Origin: Fomitopsis serialis
Lineage: Eukaryota > Basidiomycota > Agaricomycetes > Polyporales > Fomitopsidaceae
NCBI RefSeq assembly: GCF_022376445.1
Contig: NW_025955029.1
Span: 62,001-126,000 of the forward strand
Direction of reading: 5' to 3'
DNA length: 64,000 nt
The position numbers and the translations under genes are program-made. The notes under the pieces were generated by a model. The model had not been told where the DNA came from and made no database searches. It saw nothing but the letters and a program-made list of their open reading frames with translations. Shown here one piece after another: positions 1 through 11,786 of the stretch (position 1 is the stretch's first letter; each line of letters begins with the position of its first letter).

Positions 1-1807
1 ATATATGCGCGCGATACCGATCATGCGATGTCGCGATCCAACATCATACTGTGCGCGTTTGTCATTCTTTTGCTAGAGAGGCAGATGCTGATGATTTCGA
101 AGGGGCGGTCTGGCGAGAAGCGAGCTCAGGCGTCTCCTGACTCACTAACCTCTGGTGTATGCTGTTCGTCGTTTGCGGTGGCGTCGCCACGTCTTTACAG
201 GCCTAACAGCATGGCATCCGTTCCATTGCCCCATCCAGGCTCGGTTCAACAGCCGCCCAGCCATCCCACGTTTCCCCCGACTGCGTGCCGTGGCCCTCGC
301 AAATCTCAGTATCTGCGAAATCGATGTACCAATACAAATTCGCACTGGTTCACTCTGCAAACAATACCGCAATGGCAGCAATCATCGCTACAGAACGAAC
401 AAAATGGTGCATCCGAGTATTTCTGCCGTTCATGCTTGTCCCGCATCGACGTCTGTAACTAATGTTGCGCTGGTGTCATCTGCCTAGCATCGACCGATCG
501 CACTGTCGTTTTCTCGACTGGACGTACGTGTCAATCACGGCCTCTTCTCGTTCAAGAGCCATTCTAATCACTCGAGCGACTAACGAACACGGCGGAGGTG
601 CGCCATGACGCGTGACGGCCCGCATATAGACCCGTCACTTGCAGTCTCAAGTCCGGCAACGTGGTGATCGGAGGGACGTGTTAACTCTGGCGTAGCGCGA
701 GATGTTGTCTTCCATCGGCGAGCGAGCGGCGGAGGTCAGCGCGGGCTTGGTTTCGGAACGGACGAGGCTCGTGGACGACGCGCAGGGGTCCAGTCCAGAG
801 GGGAGAGGAGTTAGGGCGGACCGATCAGCGACGTGAGTGCTACGCATGCTCTCGATTACTGGATCACTCCTTCCTCAGTACTCTTTATGTGTAACATCTG
901 TTGGGGAACTTGACGCACGTACACCCTATTGTCAATGACATGATGCGATGTTCGTTCACCGATCAAGTTCGTGTTGTCCGTATCCAAGTCCGCGATTATT
1001 CGAGGAACAGTATTGTTCCTGATTCGTACCCATCCATGTCGACGTGTCCTAGTCTGGAGGTAGCGAAAAGGTGCCCCGCCGTCAGTGACTACGAGACCAT
1101 ACTTACGCTTGTATCGCTATAGTCGTCATCTTGTCTGCACACACGATGCGGAAGCTGAGAGTGATTCTGAGTGATGTATGCGGCCACGTAACTCGAGTTG
1201 ATCACTGCCCCAGCGCAGATGACTGCGCTTCGAAAGTATCGATTGTCCCGCTAAGTACCATCATGCGAGAGCGCTGCGTGTATTCTTAGGTGAAATGGTA
1301 CTACGTGTACATGTGGTGCATGGGTACTAGTACTATCGAAATGAATAATTCCGGAGACATCGGCAAGAAGTCTGCTGACTGCGACGACAGAGGACCCGAA
1401 GTCGAGAGAAAACCGCGCACTGCATACAGCCGTTTCGTCAAACGCGAGGCGCAAGGACGAGACATGGTCACGCGTGGGATCGAGACTGGTACGAGCAGCA
1501 ACTACTAGTAGACAACAAAGAAAGACAAAGATGAACATGATCGACCGAGTGGATTGGTGTTTGTAGCGTGGACTCCGGTGCCTATCGTCTGAACAGAGCT
1601 CTGGGAGCGAAATCGACCGGAATGGGCGTAGGCTCGGAAACGAGAAATTGATGACTGCGTTCGAACGTCGTCGATGCTCTAGGATCCCCTGCTTTTCCTC
1701 ATTTATAGTTCGCAGGATCGACGCTATAGAGCCAAGCGTGCAGCGAGAGAGGTCGCTCAACTCGTCCTCCGGCACTTTCTATCTCATGCACTGGGTTCTC
1801 CTGGGTC
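1..1807. other. gene-free stretch
   Basis: Only short overlapping reading frames on both strands, none with a recognisable domain or a coherent set of splice sites. No repeat or RNA gene was recognised. Confidence 0.4.
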
Positions 1808-3404
1808 CTAGATACGCGATCCATCAGGAAGTTCCAGCGCAATGACTCCACGAGCCAGCCAAGGACTAAAGAGGGGAACGAGGAAGGACTTGACGGTAGC
1901 CGACGTGCATAGCGTTTCTGCAACGCAGTTTGAAGCGTGTTCTTGGTTCGAGCCCATGCTGACGCGGAAGGTGACAGCCGCATAGGACAACCTTGCAAAT
2001 ACGTTACGGGAGAGAGCGGCATGAAACGCTGCAATGGCCTCCGCCGTGATCGCGCATGCGGAACCGTCTGTACCGTGGAAGGTTAGGAAGGAAACGTGTG
2101 CGCTTTGCAAATGCGTGCTCCCAAGTTGCGTGAACAGGCTCAGGAGAGTTCCGTAGACCCAAGGCATGTTCAGCGACGAGGGAGAAGTAAAGTCTATGGT
2201 CAGAACTGCCAGACTGGCGTTATATGACAGCGAAGGTGGAAGACGGCCTGGAACATGCTGTACGAGAACGTCCGAGTCAGTATGCGACGCGACTGGCACG
2301 CGCACAGCGACTCACATGGGGAAGGAAAGCATCAATCCAACCAGGGTGACTCCATTCGAACTCCCCCAATGCCGGCCCGGAATCTCGTAGAATTTGGCTG
2401 ATGGTCTGAACCATTGCGGATGAGGGTGGTTCCAGGAGATCGATGTGCAGCTCTTCGAGCTTGCGACACTGCTGTGCAAATAGCTCGAAGAACATAGAGG
2501 CAAAAGCTGAGGATACTTGCCACAGGTGGACGGAGGCCCATGAAATACCAGCATTCACGCCTGTCGCCAGTGCGACCGTTTCAGCCGGGGTCATCGGAGA
2601 CCCCAAGTCTTCTGGCAACAGGTCACCATCTATACGCATGTTGCGAAGGGCCGGGAGCGCATAGACAAAAGAATGGAATTCCGAAGCGGAGAGGAAACCA
2701 GTATACCGGAGGAAGATGGTGTCCACAGTTGTGTACGACGAGAGAACATCGAGCAGACTCGAAGCGAGGTGCTGCCTGTCACACATCCCCAGGGGACATT
2801 CACAACCATCGTAGTCCCGGAGGTGTATCTCACGGAGCTTCTGGTTGACAGCAATAGGGGAGCGAGGCGGCGATGTGCTATCCAGGGCTACAGACTCGAC
2901 GGCAATTGAGCGAAGACGGAGGACTTCCAGACCAGGTAGAGCACGGGTGATCATCCAGATCTCGTCGGCACGGCGTAATCGACATCGCCTGAGTGACAAG
3001 CGAGTGACGGACGAGAAATAGGAGAGGTGAGTAAAGAAGGATAGGTGAGGCCGTGCGCTTGTCCAATCGAGCTGCGAGAATTTGAGGCTCTCCAACTGGG
3101 ACAGTAGACGTCCAGGTATGCGCACCGGAAAGGTATGCGCAAACGGCTTGTCCGGATGGTCTTCGATGCGCAGGGAATCAAGTGCACGTCCATAGCATTT
3201 GTTGTGCTTGGACATTAGTATCTCTACGAGATCACCCAAATCCCTGCTACTTCGGATGGTATACCGGCGAAGGTGATGCCTCGCGCTGCAATACCAAGCT
3301 CGGCATACGAGGCAGCACCTGGCGAGCTGTACAGGTTCGTCCCACAGGAAATCGATGATAAGGTCTATGAGTTCTTGCGTGAGGATTGGGAGTGCGTCGC
3401 TACT
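1808..3404 (-). CDS. F-box/leucine-rich protein, copy 1
   Basis: Predicted F-box substrate adaptor for an SCF ubiquitin ligase. The first exon opens with an F-box: LPILTQELIDLIIDFL followed by LARCCLVCRAWYC, the usual spacing to the conserved LVCRAW. It continues into about 300 residues of irregular leucine-rich segments typical of basidiomycete F-box proteins (for example the SVTRLSLRRCRL and LPGLEVLRLRSI strands). One intron at 2258-2315 (58 bp, GTGAGT, branch CTGAC, TACAG) joins the last exon in frame; that exon ends in a PWLARGV segment shared with the two other copies at 11787-13453 and 14356-15787. No ATG was found in the F-box exon, which is open back to about 3419, so a short upstream exon is likely and the start is unresolved. 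The substrate is unknown. Confidence 0.7.
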
Positions 3405-4498
3405 GACACAATCAGCGGACTAAATGAAGATAGCTACGAGAATACGGCACCTCGTATGGATGGGCGGTTTGTAGCGAATCTCACGCCAAAAGGATTTCAT
3501 CATCATCTCATAAACAGCATTCATGTCCCCGCAACTCGTACCCGAGTCACGACACTCGTGTTTCGAGGTCCTAGACGCAGGCAAGAGTCAATCAACACAA
3601 ATTCGTATATGGATGCTTCTGGAGCATCATACATACATTCGACCGATCGGTAGGGTCAGGTGTTTGAGAGGAGCTAGGCTGAAGCGGGACGAGCGACAGC
3701 GTCAGATGTCGATAGTGAGGATGCGGGGACGAGAAGGCGAGAGCAACAGCTCCTTCCCTCTACGTGAGATAGAGCATCGCCACGATGCGATGAGGGCGTG
3801 GTGCCCTCGCACGCGTACACGGTGATCTGGGCGCTACCACGCGAGCTATGCCGCGTACTGCCACCGTTTGCATTTGGCCAGATCTGTATTAGACAGGGAC
3901 GTAGCTCGATGACCACGTAGACGGCTTCTAGTCGGACGTACTTTGCTCACGGTCATACCTCAAGATCCGCCTCATCCGTCTTGTACAGAGCACTCCACGA
4001 TATTGGGCTTCTCAGACGCAGAGCTATCTGGGGAACGTTGGTCCCGTACAGAAGCGACCGAACGAAGCCAAAGTAGCATAGGCCGGACGCCACGGGTCGG
4101 TCGTCGTCTTCAACTTCAAGTTGCATCTCGGTCTGCCATGAGCGGAAGGCCAGACATGCGGTTTCGCTTCTGGCGAGCGAGACCGGCGTAGGACGTGAAG
4201 ACTCACTACACCGCCGACGATAGTCACGACCAACCCTAGTAGCAGAGAGGCAAGCATAAGCGACGGTATTGATGTTGCGCATCTAGGCCTCGCGCGCGCG
4301 AGCTGGCTTCCGAGTAGTTGTGCAGTATGCACCGAGGCAGCAGCATTCCAACCATTGATGAAAGACTGCGACACGTGAAGGAGATTGTGAAGGAACGCCA
4401 AGAGGCGAAGCCTTCGGTCGAGATATAAGCTGGCGTTAAGTATCAAATCACGCCGCATGGCGATGACATTGAACGAGAGGCTACTATCGTAGGTGAGG
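3405..4498. other. intergenic stretch
   Basis: Probably holds the 5' end of the F-box gene to its left and the 3' flank of naa20 to its right. The plus-strand frame at 3273-3653 is the antisense of the F-box exon. Nothing else is supported. Confidence 0.4.
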
Positions 4499-5265
4499 CT
4501 ATGAAGCATCATGTGCACTCACAGAGATCTCTCGTCCATTTGGCCTCACGGAGCGCCGCATTGGGTCTCGAGACAACGGCTTGCGCATATCTGCCAACGT
4601 CAAATGAGCCCAGCTCCATACGCGCATAAGCGAAGCCGAGCACGCACCAAAGGCATCCTCCTCGTCCCACGAGTTCCGGCCCAGCCCCAGACTCCCATAG
4701 TACTCCCGCACCCTCCGGTATACGCTGTACCCCAACCCCTCGTACATGCCTATCGCGACGTCGTTCGTGCACCGGACGTAGAGGTCCACGAAGAACCCGC
4801 GATAGTTCTTGCCCGAGACGCGCTCGAGGTAGTCGATCATTTTGCGGGCGAGCGAGAGCCGGCGGTATTCGGGCGCGACAGTGAGGGCAGTGATGTGTCC
4901 GTGCCATTCTGTGTCTTGGCCTTCAGCCTTTCCCAGAACTAGTGTAGGGCGTAGGATGTCAGTACCTCTATCGGAAAGGACGAAGAATGAACGTACTGTA
5001 GCCCATCATACGCCCGTTCGGAGACTCTTCTGAAGAGCACAAGTCCGGCCAACGCGACAGGTACTGTAAGTAGAAGTTGATGCCATACTAGAAACAAACC
5101 CATTCAGAAGAGGTTTTCGTTCGGATAGCGAGTCGAATCACGGTCTCCGTCCACAAATCGAGGTTGCTGAATATGGTCAACGTACGACCTGTAATGAAGC
5201 GCGCACTCTCATATGTGGTTGAATTTAAACATATCCGTTGCTTTGAACGGTCTTGTGACGCTCAT
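4499..5265 (-). CDS. naa20: NatB N-terminal acetyltransferase catalytic subunit (Naa20/Nat3)
   Basis: Acetyl-CoA:protein N-alpha-acetyltransferase of the NatB complex, which acetylates Met-Asp, Met-Glu, Met-Asn and Met-Gln N termini on ribosomes. Five exons: 5213-5265, 5142-5166, 4997-5087, 4648-4938 and 4499-4590, giving 183 residues, the family's usual size. Diagnostic stretches are RPFKATDMFKFNHINLD, TETYGINFYLQYL, WHGHITALTVAPEYRRLSLA (GNAT acetyl-CoA loop), FFVDLYVRCTNDVAI, LGYSVYRRVREYY and DMRKPLSRD. Introns 2 to 4 are 54-58 bp with GT-AG ends. Intron 1 (5167-5212, 46 bp) begins AT (ATGAGA) where GT is expected; no alternative GT keeps the frame. The assignment rests on near full-length similarity to known Nat3 proteins. 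Divergently arranged with the membrane protein gene at 6101. Confidence 0.93.
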
Positions 5266-6100
5266 GTTGAGAAAAGGTGCGTGGCGATACGGTTGGTAAC
5301 GATCTGGTCAAGACTGGTCCCAGTCGAAACAGGGTCGACGAGGAGGTCGACGAGGAGGAGGAGCCCGATGAATCGATCGTCGGCAGTCTCCGGAATATGG
5401 CGCCCGCTGTAGTTCGAGTTCCCCACACCTTACACATCGCAAGACTCAGTGCAGGACACACCTAGCAGCCATCCCGCTCCTTCAACAACTTCTCTGGAAC
5501 CGTCGCTACCACATCCGATCTGACTGCTAGACACAGACTTCGTCCGTACCCATCCCAATTTGGCAACTGTTGTCACTGTACGTTCCTTGCTGTTCTATAC
5601 ATAGACTCCGACTCGGACGGTTCTTCTGTAGCTCGGTTTGTGTCAGACGCACGGTACTTAAAGCTGAAAGTGCGATCCTGGCTTGAGACCTGCGCTCTTG
5701 ACCTCGTACTCCCACCCTATCCCATGTGGAAGATTGGTTCGCCGAGTCCTGCGCAATGAGCGTGTATGGTGTCGGAGCCAACGCGCCTTCCACGTGACCG
5801 CGAGGACGTGCAAACGCGTCCGCGTCGGGTGCCGACACTGCGGCACCGTGTTATTCTCGTCGCGCACCAGCAGCGGCGCGGCGCACCATGTCAACAACTT
5901 CCAGGAAGTCAACCGTCGCAGGTGCGTGGCAGCATCTTGACAGCAACGACGAGGCTGACGTCAAGCGCCTCAACGCACTCCACAGGCCGTGTGGTTATAG
6001 GCGAGGAGGGGCCCTACAAGCCCCAATCCTTTCTCGATCGTTCCTGTCCTTGTTCACGATCCGTAACGACCGCTCGACGCTATACCCCGCAACCCTCGCC
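5266..6100. promoter_or_regulatory. divergent intergenic region with a CRE-like palindrome
   Basis: This 0.8-kb interval separates naa20 (leftward) from the membrane protein gene (rightward), so it probably holds both promoters. A perfect TGACGTCA palindrome, the consensus for ATF/CREB-type bZIP factors, lies at 5956-5963. The plus frame stays open upstream of 6101, so some of this may be 5' untranslated region. Function is inferred from position only. Confidence 0.35.
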
Positions 6101-7654
6101 ATGGCCGACCGACCGAGCTCGCAGGTGTCCACCACACCTACTGCCGTCGACGACCGCGGGCGCGGCCATGCACCCGACCACCAAGACTCGCAGAATGTCT
6201 CCGAGAAGCAGTCATCCGTTAGGAAGGAGCGACCTACTGTCGCAGTAACACATCCAAACTCGAACGATACATACGAACCCATTCTCTTCTACGACGAGCC
6301 ACCTCCACTCAAGTATACCATCAAGACTGGCAGCCGCGAGCGTGCCATAATCATCTGGTTTACTCTTCTCTTCGTCGAGTCTGGCATCCTTCCCCTCATT
6401 CTGTTCTATTCACTCTCCTGGGGCGCGCATCTGAGCACCACGAAGAACCTTGCCATCATCACAAGCCTCATCGGCACCGTGTCCGGTTTCAAGTTCGCGC
6501 AACGAATGTGGTTCTTGTGGTTCATCCGTGACCACGTCAGTCGGAGACCGATCGGTGTTGGACGCTGGGGTATCGACTTCTTCCAGTGCGTAGCAATCAC
6601 ATCTTCGTAGTGCTCACCCTCCTGACCTCAACGTGCAGATACATTCTGAGCTTCGCCATGGCAGCGTTCTTCATCCCACTCATCATCGGTTCCTCGGTGT
6701 ACGTTCTCACTTCTTTCCTCGATGTTGCTGTTCTGATCCTCCCGTGCAGAAACCCGGGGAGTCCGCGAATTACCGCGATGGCTTTGCCATGCGTCATGCT
6801 CGTCCTGACCCTACCGCTCCTCATCACCGGTGTCTTCCCTTACCGGATTCGCGTACCGTGGCGTGTCTCTTCCTTCCCGCCACGTCAGCCCCTCCCTCCC
6901 CTCGGATATTGCTATGTCGAGGACATTGTCGCTGTCGACGGGGGCGGCTGCACGCAGTTCCGACAGGTGAATTGGTAGTGTTCTCGCCGTCTGCTCTCGC
7001 TAACCACTTACATTCTGTCAGGCTTGGCGTACTCGCTACGAAGAATCACAGGTCATTCGACACATGGTCCGCCAGCTCTCCGTTCTCTGGGGAGTCTCGG
7101 GCCTGATCGTCGCCGCCGGCGTGCTCGCAGCGTGCTGGACCGCGAGCGTAGACACGGGCTACGGGATCGGCTACGGGATCCCGTGGCTCTGGGCGCTGCT
7201 CATGACCGCAGTGACCGTCGTGCGGGTGCACAACGAGCTCGCGCGCGAGCGTCGCGAGTGGGTCGCGCGTATGGAGGAGGTGCACCGCGCGCGAAGATTG
7301 CGCATTCGCGAGGGGAAGTACGACCCGCCTGCGCTGCCGACGACGGTGGACGAGGGCCTGCGGCGGGACCTGGACGCGCGGCGCTCGGTAGACTGGCGAG
7401 ACACAGAGGGGGCGGAGCACCGGAGGACGGCGAGCGACGGGAGCTGGTGGGTGCGGAGTCGGAGCGGTCGGAGGGGCGTGGTGAGCTCGCCAACGAGGGG
7501 CGTGAGCGGTAATAGGGATGGGGAGGGCGTAGCGGCGCCGGAGCCCGCGGTGACGAGAGATCGGCGGAGTGTGAGCCCGGGATCACGTTGGGAGGGCAGA
7601 CGAGCCCTGTGTGAGGCCAACCGTGGTTCTCCGCGTGTGGTGGGTGGTTGGTGA
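6101..7654 (+). CDS. multi-pass membrane protein, fungal GPCR-like
   Basis: A 464-residue polytopic membrane protein resembling conserved fungal proteins annotated as family C-like G-protein-coupled receptors; the ligand is unknown. Exons 6101-6585, 6639-6698, 6750-6966 and 7022-7654, with introns of 53, 51 and 55 bp that keep phase. The N terminus is about 70 hydrophilic residues, then a YDEPPPLKYTIKTGSRERA segment, and hydrophobic helices begin at IIIWFTLLFVESGILPLIL, LAIITSLIGTVSGFKFA, YILSFAMAAFFIPLIIGSSV, ALPCVMLVLTLPLLITGV, LWGVSGLIVAAGVLAACW and IPWLWALLMTAVTVV. That is six clear helices; a seventh is not obvious. The C-terminal tail is long, basic and disordered. The ATG at 6101 was chosen because it sits in CTCGCCATGG; an in-frame ATG at 5888 also exists. 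Receptor function is inference. Confidence 0.75.
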
Positions 7655-10600
7655 GTGCTGTATAGTGTATGTCGACCACTTGGTGTTTATGATTATGTAC
7701 GATTAATGGACCTGGAATGGAATGGATTAGATACACGGTTACATCACTTTGCGTACTCGGCTTACGAGACGGTCCTCTCGTTCACCGCGGCGCTTCTCGT
7801 TGCTCGTAGGCTCTGGCAAAGGCTCCGCCGCATCCTACTAATTATGTAGGCCTAGCACGCCCCGTCGCAACATGGGAAGTTTGAGACACGTCTGGAGTAA
7901 CGAGTGCTTGCGCTCGAGTTGTACGCACCGGGCCGCGTGTCTGCGTCTGTGGGTTAGAGCCGAGTATGATGCAGTCTCTGTCGAGGTCAAGGCGTTGAAA
8001 TGCATCGCTGCTCTCAAAGCCACGTCAGGAGCTTTAGAGAGTACATGGTAGTGTCTCGCGTGGGTGAGCGCTGTGCTTCGTGCTTTCCGACGTGTACCAT
8101 GACTTACCTGTCTGCACAGCCGTTGAGCCTCGGCGTCCGAGTCTCTCTGCTCGTTGTTCGGTTTGACTCGGAGGTCGCGGGAGTGATTCATGTTGAGGAA
8201 GGAGGTACGTTCCTCAGGGTCAGCACGACATCGCCTTGGGCGAGCATAGCCGGTGCCTGGACAGGACTCGGAGCATTCCTCCAACTCTTCGAGCAATCTG
8301 TGATGACGAGTTGCATCGCGGAGTTGCGGTGCGCCTTGCAGAGTGTATTGGTGCGGGCCAGGGCTTTTAACTCGTGCCTGTGTGACTCTCCCGGGCCCTA
8401 CGAAGGTAGCTGGTACGCAGTCAATCAGAGCAATTGTCGAAGCGAGCTCCGAGAGACCAGGGAACGGGGCGCAGAACGAGAGGTATGCGAAGACGCGGCG
8501 ATGTTGTTGCAAACACCGTCAGCAAAGCAGCGGATGTGTTGGTCGCCGCAGGCCCATCTCCGTCATTGCCGGCGTCGGCTTGGTTGCGTACAAAGCGGTG
8601 CCTATCCTCGGCCAGGTATAACCAGGACCGCGCACATATATGCGCGAGCCACTCCCTGCAGGCTTAGACGGGTATGATATGCTGTATGCTGAGGCATCAA
8701 ATCAGCTACGGTACGCATACGAGTCAGAAACGAGTACGTACTCGAGTATGATTGACCGAACTGAGCAACACAAGCTGCAAAATCACTTTCTGTCGCGTAG
8801 AAAGACTCCGCCGACTCTCACAGATGCATGGTCGACTCCTGCCAACACCGCCATGAAGACTGACCTGCCTGTTTGATGCGTCCACACAGCTTCAGCCGTG
8901 CGACGAGCCCGGCAAGCCTCGCATAGTAACGGTGGTAGAACGGATACAATTACGACTCGGACCGACGAAATACTGGTACGCAACGCATACATATAGTGCG
9001 GCAGGGCGAAGAGGGATGGACGACATCGTGACACCGAAGACGCACCGCGTAATGCCCTCCAGCGGGACGATCATGCATCGTGTCGACGATATTGAGCATG
9101 TTGTATCTACGTAGCACGGCTAGTGTTATGCCGTGGTCATCGTTGTGAGTATTCATCGCGACTGAGGACAACGTGAGGTCGACGATCCTCGATGCTAATT
9201 ATTGGAACAGGAACAAAGGATTCTTGAAGGGGCTGGCTGAAGTTCGCATCAAGTGGCACAGAGATATCGGCGACGAGTGCAGCAATGCGAGCTGCGCAGA
9301 GAACGTGCAGTACGAAAGAGTCGGACGTCGGGAGAGAGGGTGAACGACAAGAGCCTAAGAGAGGCGCCGGCGTGGACGTAGTGCCCGCCCTCTTTCATCC
9401 GTGATGCCGTCCTCTCACGCCAACGCGTCGCCGTCCCATGTTTCTGCAGTCTCACCAACGTCCAAAGGCCTCCTCGGCGCGACTCAAGAGCTCCGTGGGC
9501 AATTCTGACCCATGTCTAACATACAGTGTGCAGACCTTTACCGCTTCCCATCATCGCATCTAATTGCTGTCCCAAGCCCATTCGCCCCGACACACGCCCG
9601 ACCAAGCTATTCTCTCCGTTCCACCTCAATGCCGCTCACGCAACCCGCGATCCCGTGTCCGCGCTTGAATATAGTTCCAATTTGAATCTGTGGATGTTAC
9701 TGATAGGGGAGGGTGACGAGTTCGACCCGGTGAGTTTCGAGTCGGTTCTATTGCTACTTGTTTCGAGCTTGAAGAGTGCTCATCAGATCCTTGCTCAGGC
9801 TGCTGCGAGCGTGCGTCCCATGTATACCAAGCTTACAACCGCATCTATGTGCAAAAGACTAGAGGGCGTGAGGACGTCCTGCATCCCCGGTCACTGGAGG
9901 TGTATTAACGCGGGCGGACACGGTCACTTGGTCGGTTGTAAGCACGATCCTCCTCCATCCCACTCGACCTCACACTCAAAGGCCCCCGTAGGCCGTCTTC
10001 TGTGCACGCCGTATGACTGCGTATTCTCGGAACTGACACGATGACTGTCACTCGCGTCGCGGTCTGCGCGTGATGGATGCGCCTTGCGGACGGTCGTCGC
10101 CCGACTCGCCGTGTTGTCCTCCTCCCCCACCCCGTCTCAATTAGACTTCTGTATACGCGCCCCTCCTACCGATACTTCCTATTCTCGTTCTCACCTTGAC
10201 TGTCTGCAGAATACCTATCAGGACTCGCGTTGCGCACATAACCTCGTAAGTTGTAGGCTGGCGACTGCCAGTGAGCAGCCATACAGATCTCCCGGCAAGC
10301 CCAGTGAGTTTACTGCCGTGTTCTGTCGTGGCTCCCTTTGTTTCGGCGACACTGAGTCACACCCATTAGGAACACTTGCCTTAGGACAACTGGCAGTCGG
10401 CATGTCGTTCAGCAGCCCCAAGCGCATCCGCTGTTGAGGCTTCACAAATGAGGTCGTGCGTCGTCCCCGTAGATGACGGGCATGGTCACTCGGTCGGTGA
10501 GCTATATTCTTGCTACTTTTACTTGACCTCACGCCTAGGACTGCTTCGCAGGTGTCCCGCCACGCGTGCGGCGTAGCCGTGTATGCGCATGGCTTAAGTG

Positions 10601-11786
10601 CTAGGACCACACCACTCGATCTGGCCTTCATGGTGCGTACCTGTGTTTGCGCTCCAGCAACTCCCTCGTCTCGAGTGACATCTGTTGCGCATATAGCCAT
10701 CATCACACCTTTCTTTCGTCGTTTTGGGTCACCGCGTGCTCCGCCGGCACGTCTACGCCAATATCTACCGCGTCCGTCGACCCACCCTACCTCATGGCAT
10801 TGCCGTTCAATGTTCATTTTCCTGATTGTGCGTACGATGCGGTCTGCTGGCACATCGACCATGACTGGCTACCGGTGCTCTACAAGTGTCACGAACGTGA
10901 CATGGTCAGCAACACTCGAATCGCGTCTCTGGGTGTTTGGCAGGCGCCGCGCGTGGAGCATTTCCTGGCGGTAGTCCCGCCGTCTGCCTAGTTATGGATG
11001 GAGGGACGTTGATGGATGGTACGCATGTCTTCTGCACATCATTCACGATCCGTGAGAGGTTAATCCCGGATCAGAACTGTCAGACAGTTGCTGTAACTGC
11101 TCTGGCGTGGCAGATCTATCACTCAGGACTCCTTCGTCTTCGACCCATGGGGCTTGCGAATACGTTCCGAGGGCGTATGTAGACACGATTCCTGTGGGGC
11201 CGGTGAGGTGCATCGTACAAGTTGAGGACGTGCCCTGGCTCAAAGTTTGTCGAACGGAGTGTTTGACTTGGGGTCATGTTCTGTATGTTCTAGTCGTCGA
11301 TGAGTGTCTGGCTCCTCCGACGATCAGTCAGTGTATCTGGTAAGTAGCTCTTGCGTTGTGTCACGGGGCACGCTGAATGACTGACCTTCTCGTCGTGGAT
11401 CATCCAATAGTACTTGTCCGCCGGCTGCCGAATGTCGAACAGGTCTAAGGAAGGCCACAACGTACGTGCCTATATTTCTTCTATCCCTCTAATGTGTTCA
11501 TGGTTTCGACCGGGAGATATGTTAATCACACCGTTCTATTGATGCGAGTCAACACCGTCCGTCTTGCAGTTTACTACTGCTCCTCTGCCTCTTCGTTTCG
11601 TCAATCACTCCTTGAATTCTATCCCATCTGCTCCGATTGTCATGCGTCCATCATGCAACGGTTTGCAATATGTTCGTCACTGTTGTTTGATGCATATTTG
11701 CGAGCTGAGGAGCATGTTAGGAAGGGTGTATCTACACCCTTGGAGGGTCATGGACGACGAACCTATGAGTCTGCCGGGAATAGTAT
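7655..11786. other. 4-kb stretch without a supported gene
   Basis: Long but unconvincing frames occur (for example 8000-8677 on the plus strand, 7838-8512 on the minus strand, 10647-10991 on the plus strand). None shows a known motif or a chain of in-phase exons. May contain decayed genes or UTRs; nothing firmer can be said. Confidence 0.35.

Noticed and set aside
3273..3653. Plus-strand frame resembling an F-box (RFVPQEIDDKVYEFL)
   Set aside because: It is the exact antisense of the true F-box exon on the minus strand, which carries the full LVCRAW motif and joins the rest of the gene.
8000..8677. 225-codon plus-strand frame
   Set aside because: Overlaps an equally long minus-strand frame; composition is not protein-like and no motif or splice partner was found.
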